This document shows positions 1 to 6,153 of a stretch of 7,709 nt of DNA, piece by piece (the first letter of the stretch is position 1; each line of letters opens with the position of its first letter). The notes beneath the pieces were generated by a model. That model ran no database searches and was not told the origin of the DNA. It saw only the letters and a program-made list of their open reading frames with translations. Made by a program: the position numbers and the translations under genes. This DNA is from Bifidobacteriaceae bacterium (GTDB lineage Bacteria > Actinomycetota > Actinomycetes > Actinomycetales > WQXJ01), in the NCBI GenBank assembly GCA_031278075.1, contig JAITLE010000227.1, positions 1 through 7,709 on the forward strand. The letters are read 5' to 3'.

Positions 1-374
1 GCTGCTGTCCAACGACGCCGCCCTGGACTGCTGGGACGCCCTCGACACCTACCGCGCCAAAGACCAGATCGAGAAAGCGTTCAACGACATCAAAGACCGG
101 CTCGACTTCCGCACCCCCCCGCGTCCACAACCACCAGACCCTCACCGGCAAACTCGTCGCCGTCTTCGCCGCCCTGACCCTGACCAGCGAACTACGCCGC
201 CGCGTCACCCAAGCCGGCCTCCACCGTCAATGGACCGCCCGCGACATCCTCGACGAACTCGAAGCGATCGAACGCTACCAGGCCGACGGGCGCCAGGCCC
301 GCGTCCTCCACGTCACCAAAAAACAGAACGACCTCTACACCGCGCTCGGCGCCCAAACACCCACCACGTCATAA
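1..374 (+). pseudogene. IS1634-type (IS4 superfamily) transposase, C-terminal part, frameshifted and cut by window edge
   Basis: DDE transposases of this group cut and paste an insertion sequence. Reading from base 2 gives a segment with YRAKDQIEKAFNDIKDRLD, matching the tyrosine/glutamate/lysine block around the last catalytic acid (E) of IS4/IS1634 enzymes. After the C7 run at 114-120 the homology continues one frame over (codons from 120) with TLTGKLVAVFAALTLTSELR and a tail containing ILDELEAIERY and VTKKQNDLYTALG, the usual C-terminus of IS1634-type enzymes, ending in TAA at 372-374. One C too many in the run explains the shift; six C's would give an open frame. Unshifted, translation would run in an alien frame to a TAG at 503-505. 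Only about 120 residues are visible, so the N-terminal and earlier catalytic regions lie outside. Family assignment is from remembered motifs. A sequencing error or programmed +1 shift is possible but less likely than a real one-base insertion. Confidence 0.82.
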
Positions 375-468
375 CCACCCCGAGAATTCAGGGCGTAAGC
401 CTCTGGCCTGCGGAAACGTGTCTCGGGCGGGTTGGCGGTCAAGACGCGGACAATGGCGCGGGGCGCGT

Positions 469-509
469 ATTCCTACACTTCTCGTCTGTGGCGGGAGAAG
501 TGTAGGAAT
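469..509. repeat. Hairpin of array unit 1
   Basis: The arms CTACACTTCTC (473-483) and GAGAAGTGTAG (495-505) are perfect inverted repeats around an 11-nt loop. In this copy the pairing extends outward to 469 and 509, giving a 15-bp perfect stem. Inside the loop, GTC (484-486) can pair with GGC (490-492), using one T-G wobble, around a TGT triloop, leaving a GG bulge at 493-494. There is no T-tract on either side, so it is not a classical intrinsic terminator. Confidence 0.88.
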
Positions 510-530
510 GGTGACACCCGCTCGGATCGG

Positions 531-549
531 GGTTCAGGGGCCCGGAACC
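531..549. repeat. Second dyad of the array, copy in unit 2
   Basis: GGTTC (531-535) and GAACC (545-549) form a 5-bp inverted repeat around AGGGGCCCG, whose core GGGCCC is itself palindromic. The same block returns 158 bp later. It lies about 80 bp before the main hairpin of its unit. Unit 1 lacks it because of a 12-nt deletion. Role unknown. Confidence 0.6.
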
Positions 550-630
550 AGCGCAAGCCCCTGACCTGCGGAAACGCAGATGGGCGGGTTCCGGGGCTGA
601 GCTCCGCCCGACGGCGCGGGTCGCGGAAGT

Positions 631-663
631 CTACACTTCTCGTCTCTGACGGGAGAAGTGTAG
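631..663. repeat. Hairpin of array unit 2
   Basis: The arms at 631-641 and 653-663 are identical to those of the other two copies, with an 11-nt loop at 642-652. The loop differs from copies 1 and 3 at two positions (646 and 649). At 649, A replaces G, turning the inner T-G wobble into a T-A pair (643 with 649), so the GTC/GAC inner stem is kept; the change at 646 falls in the triloop. The pattern is what one expects if the fold matters. Confidence 0.88.
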
Positions 664-686
664 GAATGGTCACGCCGGCCTGGACC

Positions 687-709
687 GCGGTTCAGGGGCC
701 CGGAACCGC
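687..709. repeat. Second dyad of the array, copy in unit 3
   Basis: GCGGTTC (687-693) and GAACCGC (703-709) form a 7-bp perfect inverted repeat around AGGGGCCCG. The inner 19 bases are the same as at 531-549; the two outer pairs are specific to this copy. Confidence 0.6.
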
Positions 710-788
710 CGCGGGGCTCTGAGCTGCGGAAACGTGTCCCGGGCGGGTTGGCGGTCAAGACGCGGACCAGGGCGCGGGGCGCGGAAGT

Positions 789-821
789 CTACACTTCTCG
801 TCTGTGGCGGGAGAAGTGTAG
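789..821. repeat. Hairpin of array unit 3
   Basis: The arms at 789-799 and 811-821 are perfect inverted repeats, and the 11-nt loop at 800-810 is identical to that of unit 1. The flank before the arm (GAAGT) matches unit 2, not unit 1. The GGAATGGT after the hairpin ends the array at 828. A -10-like box follows 20 bp downstream. Confidence 0.88.
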
Positions 822-841
822 GAATGGTCTTTGGCAACCAC

Positions 842-847
842 TATTCT
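842..847 (+). promoter_or_regulatory. Candidate -10 box TATTCT
   Basis: TATTCT fits the actinobacterial TAnnnT -10 pattern and lies in an A/T-richer patch. A transcript starting about 7 nt later would have a leader of roughly 15 nt with GGGGAG before the ATG at 869. No good -35 is seen at 16-18 bp; that position falls in the conserved GGAAT end of array unit 3. One hexamer alone is weak evidence. Confidence 0.3.
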
Positions 848-868
848 TCCAGGTGGGGAGCATTTTTC

Positions 869-1120
869 ATGTTAGGCGCCCCGACCAGCGATGAAATCTC
901 GAGGCTATATGGCCCGCTCTCACAGCGGATCCAACAGAAGAATGCCCATGGATTGTGTTCGCATGGCCGGCGTGGCAGGGAACTGTTGGCGCCTGCTACC
1001 AAGCCGGTCGAGCAGAGCGCGACACCGGCCGGCGCCGTCCGGCCAGAACGGGACACGCGGCGCCCCGTCCACCTTGACCAGCACTTGGCCGCGCCATCCA
1101 ACGCCGGACGCGGGCGGTGA
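869..1120 (+). CDS. Small hypothetical ORF, doubtful (83 aa)
   Basis: The ATG at 869 has a fair Shine-Dalgarno-like GGGGAG ending at 860, 8 nt upstream, and a TATTCT box before that. The start MLGAPTSDEISRLYGPLSQR reads like an ordinary soluble protein with a short amphipathic helix. The second half turns Pro/Arg/Ala-rich and looks like random GC-rich translation. Third positions in the first 31 codons are only about 60% G/C, well below glgP and glgX, so the codon use does not support a native gene. I recognise no family. No signal peptide or membrane segment is visible. It may be a decayed remnant or chance. Confidence 0.22.
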   Translation: MLGAPTSDEISRLYGPLSQRIQQKNAHGLCSHGRRGRELLAPATKPVEQSATPAGAVRPERDTRRPVHLDQHLAAPSNAGRGR

Positions 1121-1200
1121 GCGCCGGACGGGCCGGACGGCATCGGGCGACGGTTTGGGGCGAGGCGACCGCCTGGCGCGGGCTCATCGGCGAGCTGCGG

Positions 1201-1206
1201 TAGGCT
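1201..1206 (+). promoter_or_regulatory. Candidate -10 box TAGGCT giving a leaderless glgP mRNA
   Basis: TAGGCT matches TAnnnT and ends 7 nt before the GTG of glgP at 1214. That spacing places the transcription start on or next to the start codon, as in leaderless mRNAs, which are common in actinobacteria. It fits the absence of a convincing Shine-Dalgarno before this GTG: only an AGG inside the box itself is present. No clear -35 is seen. Confidence 0.42.
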
Positions 1207-1213
1207 CCCGCGA

Positions 1214-3784
1214 GTGAGACTGATTCGACGATTCACCGTGCGCACCGTGCTCCCCGAACCCATCGCGGCGTTGGACGCGCTCGCCACCAACCTGCGTTGG
1301 TCGTGGCATCCGCCGACCCGCGACCTGTTCCAATCGATCGCGCCGGAGCTGTGGCGATCCGTCCACGGCGACCCGGCCGCGCTGCTTGGCGCGCTGGAAC
1401 CGGAGAGGTTGGCGGAACTCGCCGCCGACCAAGGGTTCGTGGACCGCGTGGCCGCCGCCGCGCAAGACTTGCACCGCTATATGACCGAGCCGCGCTGGTA
1501 CCAAGGGCTCGGCCCCGGGGCGCCGGAGTCGATCGCCTACTTCTCACCCGAGTTCGGGCTCACCGCCGTGCTGCCGCAGTACTCCGGCGGGCTCGGGATC
1601 CTCGCGGGCGACCACTTGAAGTCCGCTTCCGACCTGGGCGTGCCCATCATCGGCGTGGGCCTGTTCTACCAGGCGGGCTACTTCAAACAGTCGCTGACCC
1701 GCGACGGCTGGCAGGCTGAGACTTACCCCGTGTTAGACCCAGACGGGTTGCCGCTGTCGCTGCTGCGCGAAGCGGACGGCGCGCCGGTCCGTGTCGCGAT
1801 CGGGGCGCCCGACGGGCCGCAGATCGGGGCGCACATCTGGAGAGCCCAGGTTGGGCGCGTCCCGCTGCTACTGCTCGATTCGAACATCCCCACCAACGAC
1901 GACGCCGCCCGCGGCGTCACCGACCGGCTGTACGGCGGCGGGGGCGAGCACCGCCTCCGCCAAGAACTCCTGCTCGGGATGGGCGGCGTGCGAGCGCTGC
2001 GCGCCTACAGCCGGCTGACGGGCGCCCCGGCGCCAGAGGTCTTCCACACCAACGAAGGCCATGCCGGCTTCCTCGGCGTGGAACGCATCAAGGAGCACGT
2101 GGCCCAGGGCATGACCTTCGCGGAAGGGCTCGAGGCGGCGCGGGGCTCAACAGTGTTCACCACTCACACCCCGGTGCCCGCCGGGATAGACCGATTCGAC
2201 GCGGGATTGGTCGCCAAGTATTTCTCGGGCGAGTTCGCGATCGCCGGCGTCGACGTCGCGAACGTCCTCGCGTTGGGAGCGGAGGATTACCAGGGCGGCG
2301 CCCCCGGCGTGTTCAACATGGCGGTCATGGGGCTCCGGCTGGGCGGACGCGCCAACGGCGTGTCGGTGCTGCACGGCAAGGTGTCCAGGGACATGTTCGC
2401 CGGCCTTTGGCCCGGGTTCGACCACTCAGAGGTGCCGATCACCTCCGTCACCAACGGGGTCCATTCGCCCACATGGCTCGACCGGACCTACGGCGAACTC
2501 GAGTCGCTCCACATCTCGGAGGGGCCCGAAGCTCAGGGCTCAGACGGCTGGTTGCGGCCGGATCTGGTCTCGGACGAGGTCTTGTGGGAGCTGCGCCGAC
2601 AGTCGCGGACGCGTCTGGTGGAGGACGCCCGCCGCCGCCTCAGAGCCTCCTACCTGGCACGGGGCGCTTCCCCCGCGGAGCTGGGCTGGATCGACGCGGT
2701 GCTCTCGCCAGAAGTGTTGACCATCGGATTCGCGCGGCGCGTCCCGACCTACAAGCGTCTCACCCTGATGCTCCGAGACCCGAAGCGGCTGCGCGCGTTG
2801 CTGCTAGACGCCGACCACCCAGTCCAGCTGGTGGTCGCCGGCAAGTCGCACCCCGCAGACGAGCAGGGCAAATCCCTGATCCAGGAGCTGGTCCGGTTCA
2901 CCGACGACCCGGATGTGCGCGGCAAGATCGTGTTCTTGCCGAACTACGACATGGACATGGCCGAGACCCTGTTCCCGGGCTGTGACGTGTGGCTCAACAA
3001 CCCGCTGCGCCCACTCGAGGCCTGCGGCACGTCGGGGATGAAGGCGGCGCTCAACGGCGCCTTGAACCTGTCGATCATGGACGGCTGGTGGGACGAGTGG
3101 TTCGACGGCCGCAACGGTTGGGCCATCCCCACCGCGGACGGCGTCGGCGACCCGTCCCGCCGTGACGACTTGGAAGCCCAAGCGCTTTACGACCTGATAC
3201 AACTGCAGATCGCGCCACGTTTCTACGCGCGCGACAGCCGTGGTCTGCCCGTCACCTGGCTCGAGATGGTCCGCCACACGCTCGCGACCCTCGCGCCGAA
3301 GGTCCAAGCCACCCGCATGGTGGCGGAGTACGTGCAGCGGCTCTACGAGCCCGCCGCCCAACTCGGCCGGCGCCTCTCCGCGGACGATTTGGCCGGAGCC
3401 AAGGACTTGGCCGCCTGGAAGGCGAAGGTCCGGGCTGGTTGGCCGGGTGTCCGCGTCGAACACGCCGAATCCGGTGGGGTGGGCGATGTCGTCCACGTCG
3501 GCGACGTGGTGACGGTCACCGCGTACATCTCACTCGGGGATCTGTCCCCGGACGACGTGGACGCGCAGGTCGTCTACGGCCGCGCCACGGAGGGCGACGA
3601 TCTCAAAGCCGGCTACAAGGTCGACTCGCTCGCGCTCGCGGGCGCGCACGGCCCCGGACGGTTCTCTTTCGTGGGGGACGTCCGCCTGGGCCGCTCGGGC
3701 CCGTTCGGCTACACCGTGCGCGTCGTGCCACGGCACCCGCTGCTGGTCTCGTCCGCCGACCTGGGACTCATCGCCTCCGCCTGA
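1214..3784 (+). CDS. glgP: Alpha-glucan (glycogen) phosphorylase, GT35, DUF3417 type
   Basis: Cytoplasmic PLP enzyme that phosphorolyses alpha-1,4 bonds at non-reducing ends of glycogen or maltodextrin, releasing glucose-1-phosphate. The 856-aa product has the full length of the actinobacterial form. Domain order: DUF3417 at about 5-105 (NLRWSWHPPTRDLF), then the phosphorylase core starting at AYFSPEFG (108-115) and YSGGLGILAGDHLKSASDLG, NEGHAGF (280-286), FTTHTPVPAG (315-324), SVTNGVH (411-417), FARRVPTYKR (506-515), and the PLP block with EACGTSGMKAALNGALN, where K610 should bind the cofactor. After about 745 a beta-rich C-terminal segment typical of this subgroup follows. The GTG at 1214 is the only start placing DUF3417 at the N-terminus. 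No strong ribosome site precedes it; a TAGGCT box suggests a leaderless message. It converges on glgX, its debranching partner. All key motifs are intact. Chain-length preference (glycogen or maltodextrin) cannot be read from sequence. Confidence 0.96.
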   Translation: MRLIRRFTVRTVLPEPIAALDALATNLRWSWHPPTRDLFQSIAPELWRSVHGDPAALLGALEPERLAELAADQGFVDRVAAAAQDLHRYMTEPRWYQGLGPGAPESIAYFSPEFGLTAVLPQYSGGLGILAGDHLKSASDLGVPIIGVGLFYQAGYFKQSLTRDGWQAETYPVLDPDGLPLSLLREADGAPVRVAIGAPDGPQIGAHIWRAQVGRVPLLLLDSNIPTNDDAARGVTDRLYGGGGEHRLRQELLLGMGGVRALRAYSRLTGAPAPEVFHTNEGHAGFLGVERIKEHVAQGMTFAEGLEAARGSTVFTTHTPVPAGIDRFDAGLVAKYFSGEFAIAGVDVANVLALGAEDYQGGAPGVFNMAVMGLRLGGRANGVSVLHGKVSRDMFAGLWPGFDHSEVPITSVTNGVHSPTWLDRTYGELESLHISEGPEAQGSDGWLRPDLVSDEVLWELRRQSRTRLVEDARRRLRASYLARGASPAELGWIDAVLSPEVLTIGFARRVPTYKRLTLMLRDPKRLRALLLDADHPVQLVVAGKSHPADEQGKSLIQELVRFTDDPDVRGKIVFLPNYDMDMAETLFPGCDVWLNNPLRPLEACGTSGMKAALNGALNLSIMDGWWDEWFDGRNGWAIPTADGVGDPSRRDDLEAQALYDLIQLQIAPRFYARDSRGLPVTWLEMVRHTLATLAPKVQATRMVAEYVQRLYEPAAQLGRRLSADDLAGAKDLAAWKAKVRAGWPGVRVEHAESGGVGDVVHVGDVVTVTAYISLGDLSPDDVDAQVVYGRATEGDDLKAGYKVDSLALAGAHGPGRFSFVGDVRLGRSGPFGYTVRVVPRHPLLVSSADLGLIASA

Positions 3785-3801
3785 GCCGCCAGGAGGGCGG
3801 C
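3785..3801. terminator. GC hairpin between the convergent glgP and glgX ends
   Basis: GCCGCC (3785-3790) and GGCGGC (3796-3801) form a 6-bp perfect stem around AGGAG. It starts on the first base after the glgP stop and ends 5 bp before the glgX stop, so it fills most of the 22-bp gap. No T-tract follows on either strand. A U-less, bidirectional terminator is a reasonable inference, but GC-rich DNA makes such short stems by chance. Confidence 0.38.
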
Positions 3802-3806
3802 GGCGG

Positions 3807-6059
3807 TCAAAGCGGCGTGGACAGGTACAACCGCAGCGACAGCAGATGGCTCGGCACCAACTGGCCGCCCTCGGCGACGAGCGGCCCTTCGAGCCCGTCG
3901 GAGGCGGCGCGGTCGCCGGGCTCGTCCCAAGTGGAATCCCAGACCAACTCCCACACAGCGCCGCTCTTGGCTGGCGCGAGGACGCACTCCGTGCTGTCGA
4001 GCGCGCCGTTGACCAGCAGCAACGCGTCACGGGCAGTCAACTGCGGGCTGTGCCGCAGCATCTGCACCCGGCGGAACCGCGGATCGTTCCAGTGCCGGGG
4101 CGTGGCGGGGACGCCATCGAAGCCGTACCACCCGAGGTCCGGCAGGCCGTCCGCGGTGGGCGCGCCGGTCAGGAACCGGGCGGGGCGCAACGCCGGGTGG
4201 GTGCGGCGCAACGCGAACAAGAACTGGAAGGTCTCTTCCAACTCGCGTTGCCAGATCGCCAGCTCCCAGTCGACCCATGAGATCGGCCCGTCCTGGCAGT
4301 AGGCGTTGTTGTTGCCCCATTGGGTGCGTCCCAGCTCGTCGCCGGCCACATACATGGGCACTCCCGCGGAGAACGCGAGGGTGCCCGCCAGGTTGCGGAT
4401 CGACCGTTGCCTGAGCGACGCGATCGTGTCCAGCCCCAGCGACACGCCCTCGATCCCGGCTTCCCAGTCGTAGAGGATCAACCCCTCCACGCCGTGGTTC
4501 CACGACCGGTTGTCTTCGCTGCCGTCGCGGTTGGCCTCGCCGTTGGCCTGGTTGTGCTTGTAGTCGAAGGTGACCAGGTCACGCATGGTGAAGCCGTCGT
4601 GGGCGGTGACGAAGTTGATGGAGCCCATCGGGCCGTGGTCGCCCATCGGGTCGGTGCTGCCGAACAGATCCGCGCTGCCTGACAGGCGGGTGGCGAGGTC
4701 ACGGGCTGACGAAGCCGGCCGCGCGGCTGACAGCTCCTTGGGCCCGGAGAGCCAAAACGAGCGCACATCGCCCCTGAAGGAGTCGTTCCAGGCGGTGATC
4801 GGCGCGGGGAAGGAGCCAGTCTGCCAGCCGCCCGGCCCCAGGTCCCAGGGTTCCGCGATGTGCTTGCGGGTGCGTAGCACCGGGTCGGAACGCAAGGCGA
4901 CCAGGAACGGATGCTCCGAGTCGAACCCGTCGTAGGCACGCGCCAACGTCACCGCCAAGTCGTACCTGAAGCCGTCGACCTGGTATTCGGTCGCCCAATG
5001 CCGCAACGAGTCCAACGCCATCGAGACCGCGATCTGCCGCCGGAAATCCAGAGTGTTGCCCGTCCCCGTGACATCCGCGTAGCGGGCTGGGACCGCGCCG
5101 TCGTGGAGGTACCAGGCCAGGTTGTCGAGCCCCCGCCAGCACACCGTGGGACCCGCCATCCCGACCTCGCAGGTGTGGTTGTACACGACGTCCAAGATGA
5201 CCTCGATGCCGGCCTCGTGAAGCAGCCGGATCATGCCCTTGACCTCACGGATCACCGCGTCAGGGCCGGCCGCGCGGGCGGCGGCGGTGGCGTAGAGCGG
5301 GTTCGGGGCGAAGAAGGCCAGGGTCGAATAGCCCCAATAGTTGGTCAGCCCGGCCCGGGCGAGGTGCGGCTCCGACATGGAGGCGTGGATCGGCAGCAGT
5401 TCCAGTGACGTGACGCCGAGCGACTTGAGGTGCTGGATGGTCGCCGAGTGGGCCACGCCGGCGTAGGTGCCCCGCAGCTCGGGCGGGATCGCTTCGCGCG
5501 TCATCGTCATCCCCTTGACGTGGCCCTCCATGATCACGGTCTGTTCCCAGGGGATCGCTGGCCGGCCCACGCCGCACCAGTCGAACGCGTCGTCGACCAC
5601 CACCGAGTAGGCCATGTGGGGAGCGGAGTCGCGGGTGTCGGGCGTCCACGGCCAGCCGACCGGCGCGAGCGAGGCGTCCACCTGGTGCGCGTACAGGGAC
5701 GGCGCCAGGATTGGCACGCCGTCGATGCCGTGCCCGTACGGATCGAGCAGCAGCTTGTCAGGGTTGTACAAGTGCCCAGCGGCGGGGTCCCACGGGCCTG
5801 AAGCCCGCAGACCGTACCGTTGGCCGGCGCGCACGGACGGCACGTGGCCGTGGAACACGCCGTTGGTGGGGCCGTTGAGAGCGAACCGCCGCTCGGTTTG
5901 AGCCAGCGTGTGCGGATCGTCGATCAAACACAGCTCGAGAGCGGTGGCGTGGGGTGCGGTGACACAGACGTCGACGCCGTCGCCGGCGCGCCGCACTCCA
6001 GGGACGTTGGTCGCGGGGAAGCGCAACGGTGCGGTGGGCGTCGGGGCGGCGGCAGTCAC
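3807..6059 (-). CDS. glgX: Glycogen debranching enzyme GlgX (isoamylase type, GH13)
   Basis: Hydrolyses alpha-1,6 branch bonds in phosphorylase-trimmed glycogen, releasing short maltooligosaccharides; cytoplasmic. With the GTG at 6059 the product is 750 aa, slightly long for GlgX. Domain order: CBM48-like N-terminal domain about 15-120 (DGVDVCVTAPHATALELCL, GQRYGLRASGPWDP, LYNPDKLLLDPY), GH13 barrel about 140-570, and a beta C-terminal domain. GH13 regions are intact: DVVYNHT from 290; FRYDLA with nucleophile D367; AEPWDLG with acid/base E403; TAHDGF with stabiliser D488, followed by the GlgX-typical NRDGSEDNRSWNHG. An ATG at 6155 would add 32 residues resembling no GlgX and overlap the divergent gene's start, so I prefer 6059, though its ribosome site is poor (GAGG about 12 nt upstream). 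Convergent with glgP and divergent from the desulfurase. TreX-like or starch-active specificity cannot be excluded. Confidence 0.94.
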   Translation of the reverse strand: MTAAAPTPTAPLRFPATNVPGVRRAGDGVDVCVTAPHATALELCLIDDPHTLAQTERRFALNGPTNGVFHGHVPSVRAGQRYGLRASGPWDPAAGHLYNPDKLLLDPYGHGIDGVPILAPSLYAHQVDASLAPVGWPWTPDTRDSAPHMAYSVVVDDAFDWCGVGRPAIPWEQTVIMEGHVKGMTMTREAIPPELRGTYAGVAHSATIQHLKSLGVTSLELLPIHASMSEPHLARAGLTNYWGYSTLAFFAPNPLYATAAARAAGPDAVIREVKGMIRLLHEAGIEVILDVVYNHTCEVGMAGPTVCWRGLDNLAWYLHDGAVPARYADVTGTGNTLDFRRQIAVSMALDSLRHWATEYQVDGFRYDLAVTLARAYDGFDSEHPFLVALRSDPVLRTRKHIAEPWDLGPGGWQTGSFPAPITAWNDSFRGDVRSFWLSGPKELSAARPASSARDLATRLSGSADLFGSTDPMGDHGPMGSINFVTAHDGFTMRDLVTFDYKHNQANGEANRDGSEDNRSWNHGVEGLILYDWEAGIEGVSLGLDTIASLRQRSIRNLAGTLAFSAGVPMYVAGDELGRTQWGNNNAYCQDGPISWVDWELAIWQRELEETFQFLFALRRTHPALRPARFLTGAPTADGLPDLGWYGFDGVPATPRHWNDPRFRRVQMLRHSPQLTARDALLLVNGALDSTECVLAPAKSGAVWELVWDSTWDEPGDRAASDGLEGPLVAEGGQLVPSHLLSLRLYLSTPL

Positions 6060-6153
6060 CCGTAAAGCTTGCCTCAGGTGGAGGCGGTTCGGCCAACAGA
6101 TCCGGGCTCGTTTTGCCAATTGCTCGCGGAGCGCGGGGCCGTTCCAGGATGGC
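6060..6153. promoter_or_regulatory. Divergent intergenic region between glgX and the cysteine desulfurase
   Basis: These 94 bp must hold the start signals for both divergent genes if the chosen starts are right. On the + strand TTGCCA at 6113-6118 resembles a -35, but no -10 follows at the right distance. On the - strand TTGGCA (6119-6114) is similarly unpaired. AGGA at 6146-6149 is a close Shine-Dalgarno for the ATG at 6154. No operator-like palindrome stands out. The case rests on gene layout, not on motif quality. Confidence 0.4.

Larger units (their letters stand above)
384..828. repeat. Non-coding tandem array of three 158-bp units, each with a strong hairpin
   Basis: The anchor CTGCGGAAACG recurs at 408, 566 and 724, and the hairpin arm CTACACTTCTC at 473, 631 and 789; both give steps of exactly 158 bp. 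Units 1 and 3 agree at about 98 of 105 positions (408-512 against 724-828, counted by hand). Unit 2 differs strongly in its left half but shares the hairpin, its flank and the TTCAGGGGCCCGGAACC block with unit 3. Unit 1 is 12 nt shorter at its left end. All three copies end with GGAATGGT directly after the hairpin, and homology stops after 828. Short open frames through the array are Arg/Gly-rich, use different frames and match nothing I know, so I read it as non-coding. Function unknown: repeated structured RNA, REP-like element or protein-binding array are all possible. Confidence 0.9.
829..1213. other. Gene-poor intergenic region between the hairpin array and glgP
   Basis: No recognisable protein is seen on either strand in these 385 bp. 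The first part, about 830-960, is clearly richer in A/T than the rest of the window and holds a -10-like box, a ribosome-site-like GGGGAG and a weak small ORF. The second part, about 1020-1150, is very GC-rich, with a 6-bp inverted repeat (GGCCGG 1027-1032, CCGGCC 1039-1044) and the octamer GCCGGACG at 1103, 1123 and 1132. The base-composition break suggests that the A/T-richer piece is either regulatory or older inserted DNA. Confidence 0.6.

Noticed and set aside
531..549. tRNA T-arm or tRNA-derived sequence (GGTTC block)
   Set aside because: The GGTTC...GAACC block resembles a T-arm only superficially; no acceptor, D-arm or anticodon stem can be built around it.
230..758. Short overlapping ORFs on both strands across the repeat array
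   Set aside because: They are Arg/Gly/Pro-rich, change frame between near-identical repeat units and match no family; they are by-products of GC-rich repeats.
469..821. Intrinsic terminators in the array
   Set aside because: Stems are strong but no T-tract follows on either strand, and three copies in a row have no gene in front of them to terminate other than the IS remnant.
384..828. CRISPR-like array
   Set aside because: Period 158 bp with long partly conserved units; there are no short repeats separated by unique spacers of 30-40 bp and no cas genes.
841..1290. 149-aa ORF on the - strand overlapping the glgP start
   Set aside because: Low-complexity, no recognisable domain, and it overlaps the conserved N-terminus of glgP.
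5908..6153. Longer desulfurase start at 5908
   Set aside because: It would run through the conserved 5' part of glgX on the other strand; homology to the family begins right after the ATG at 6154.
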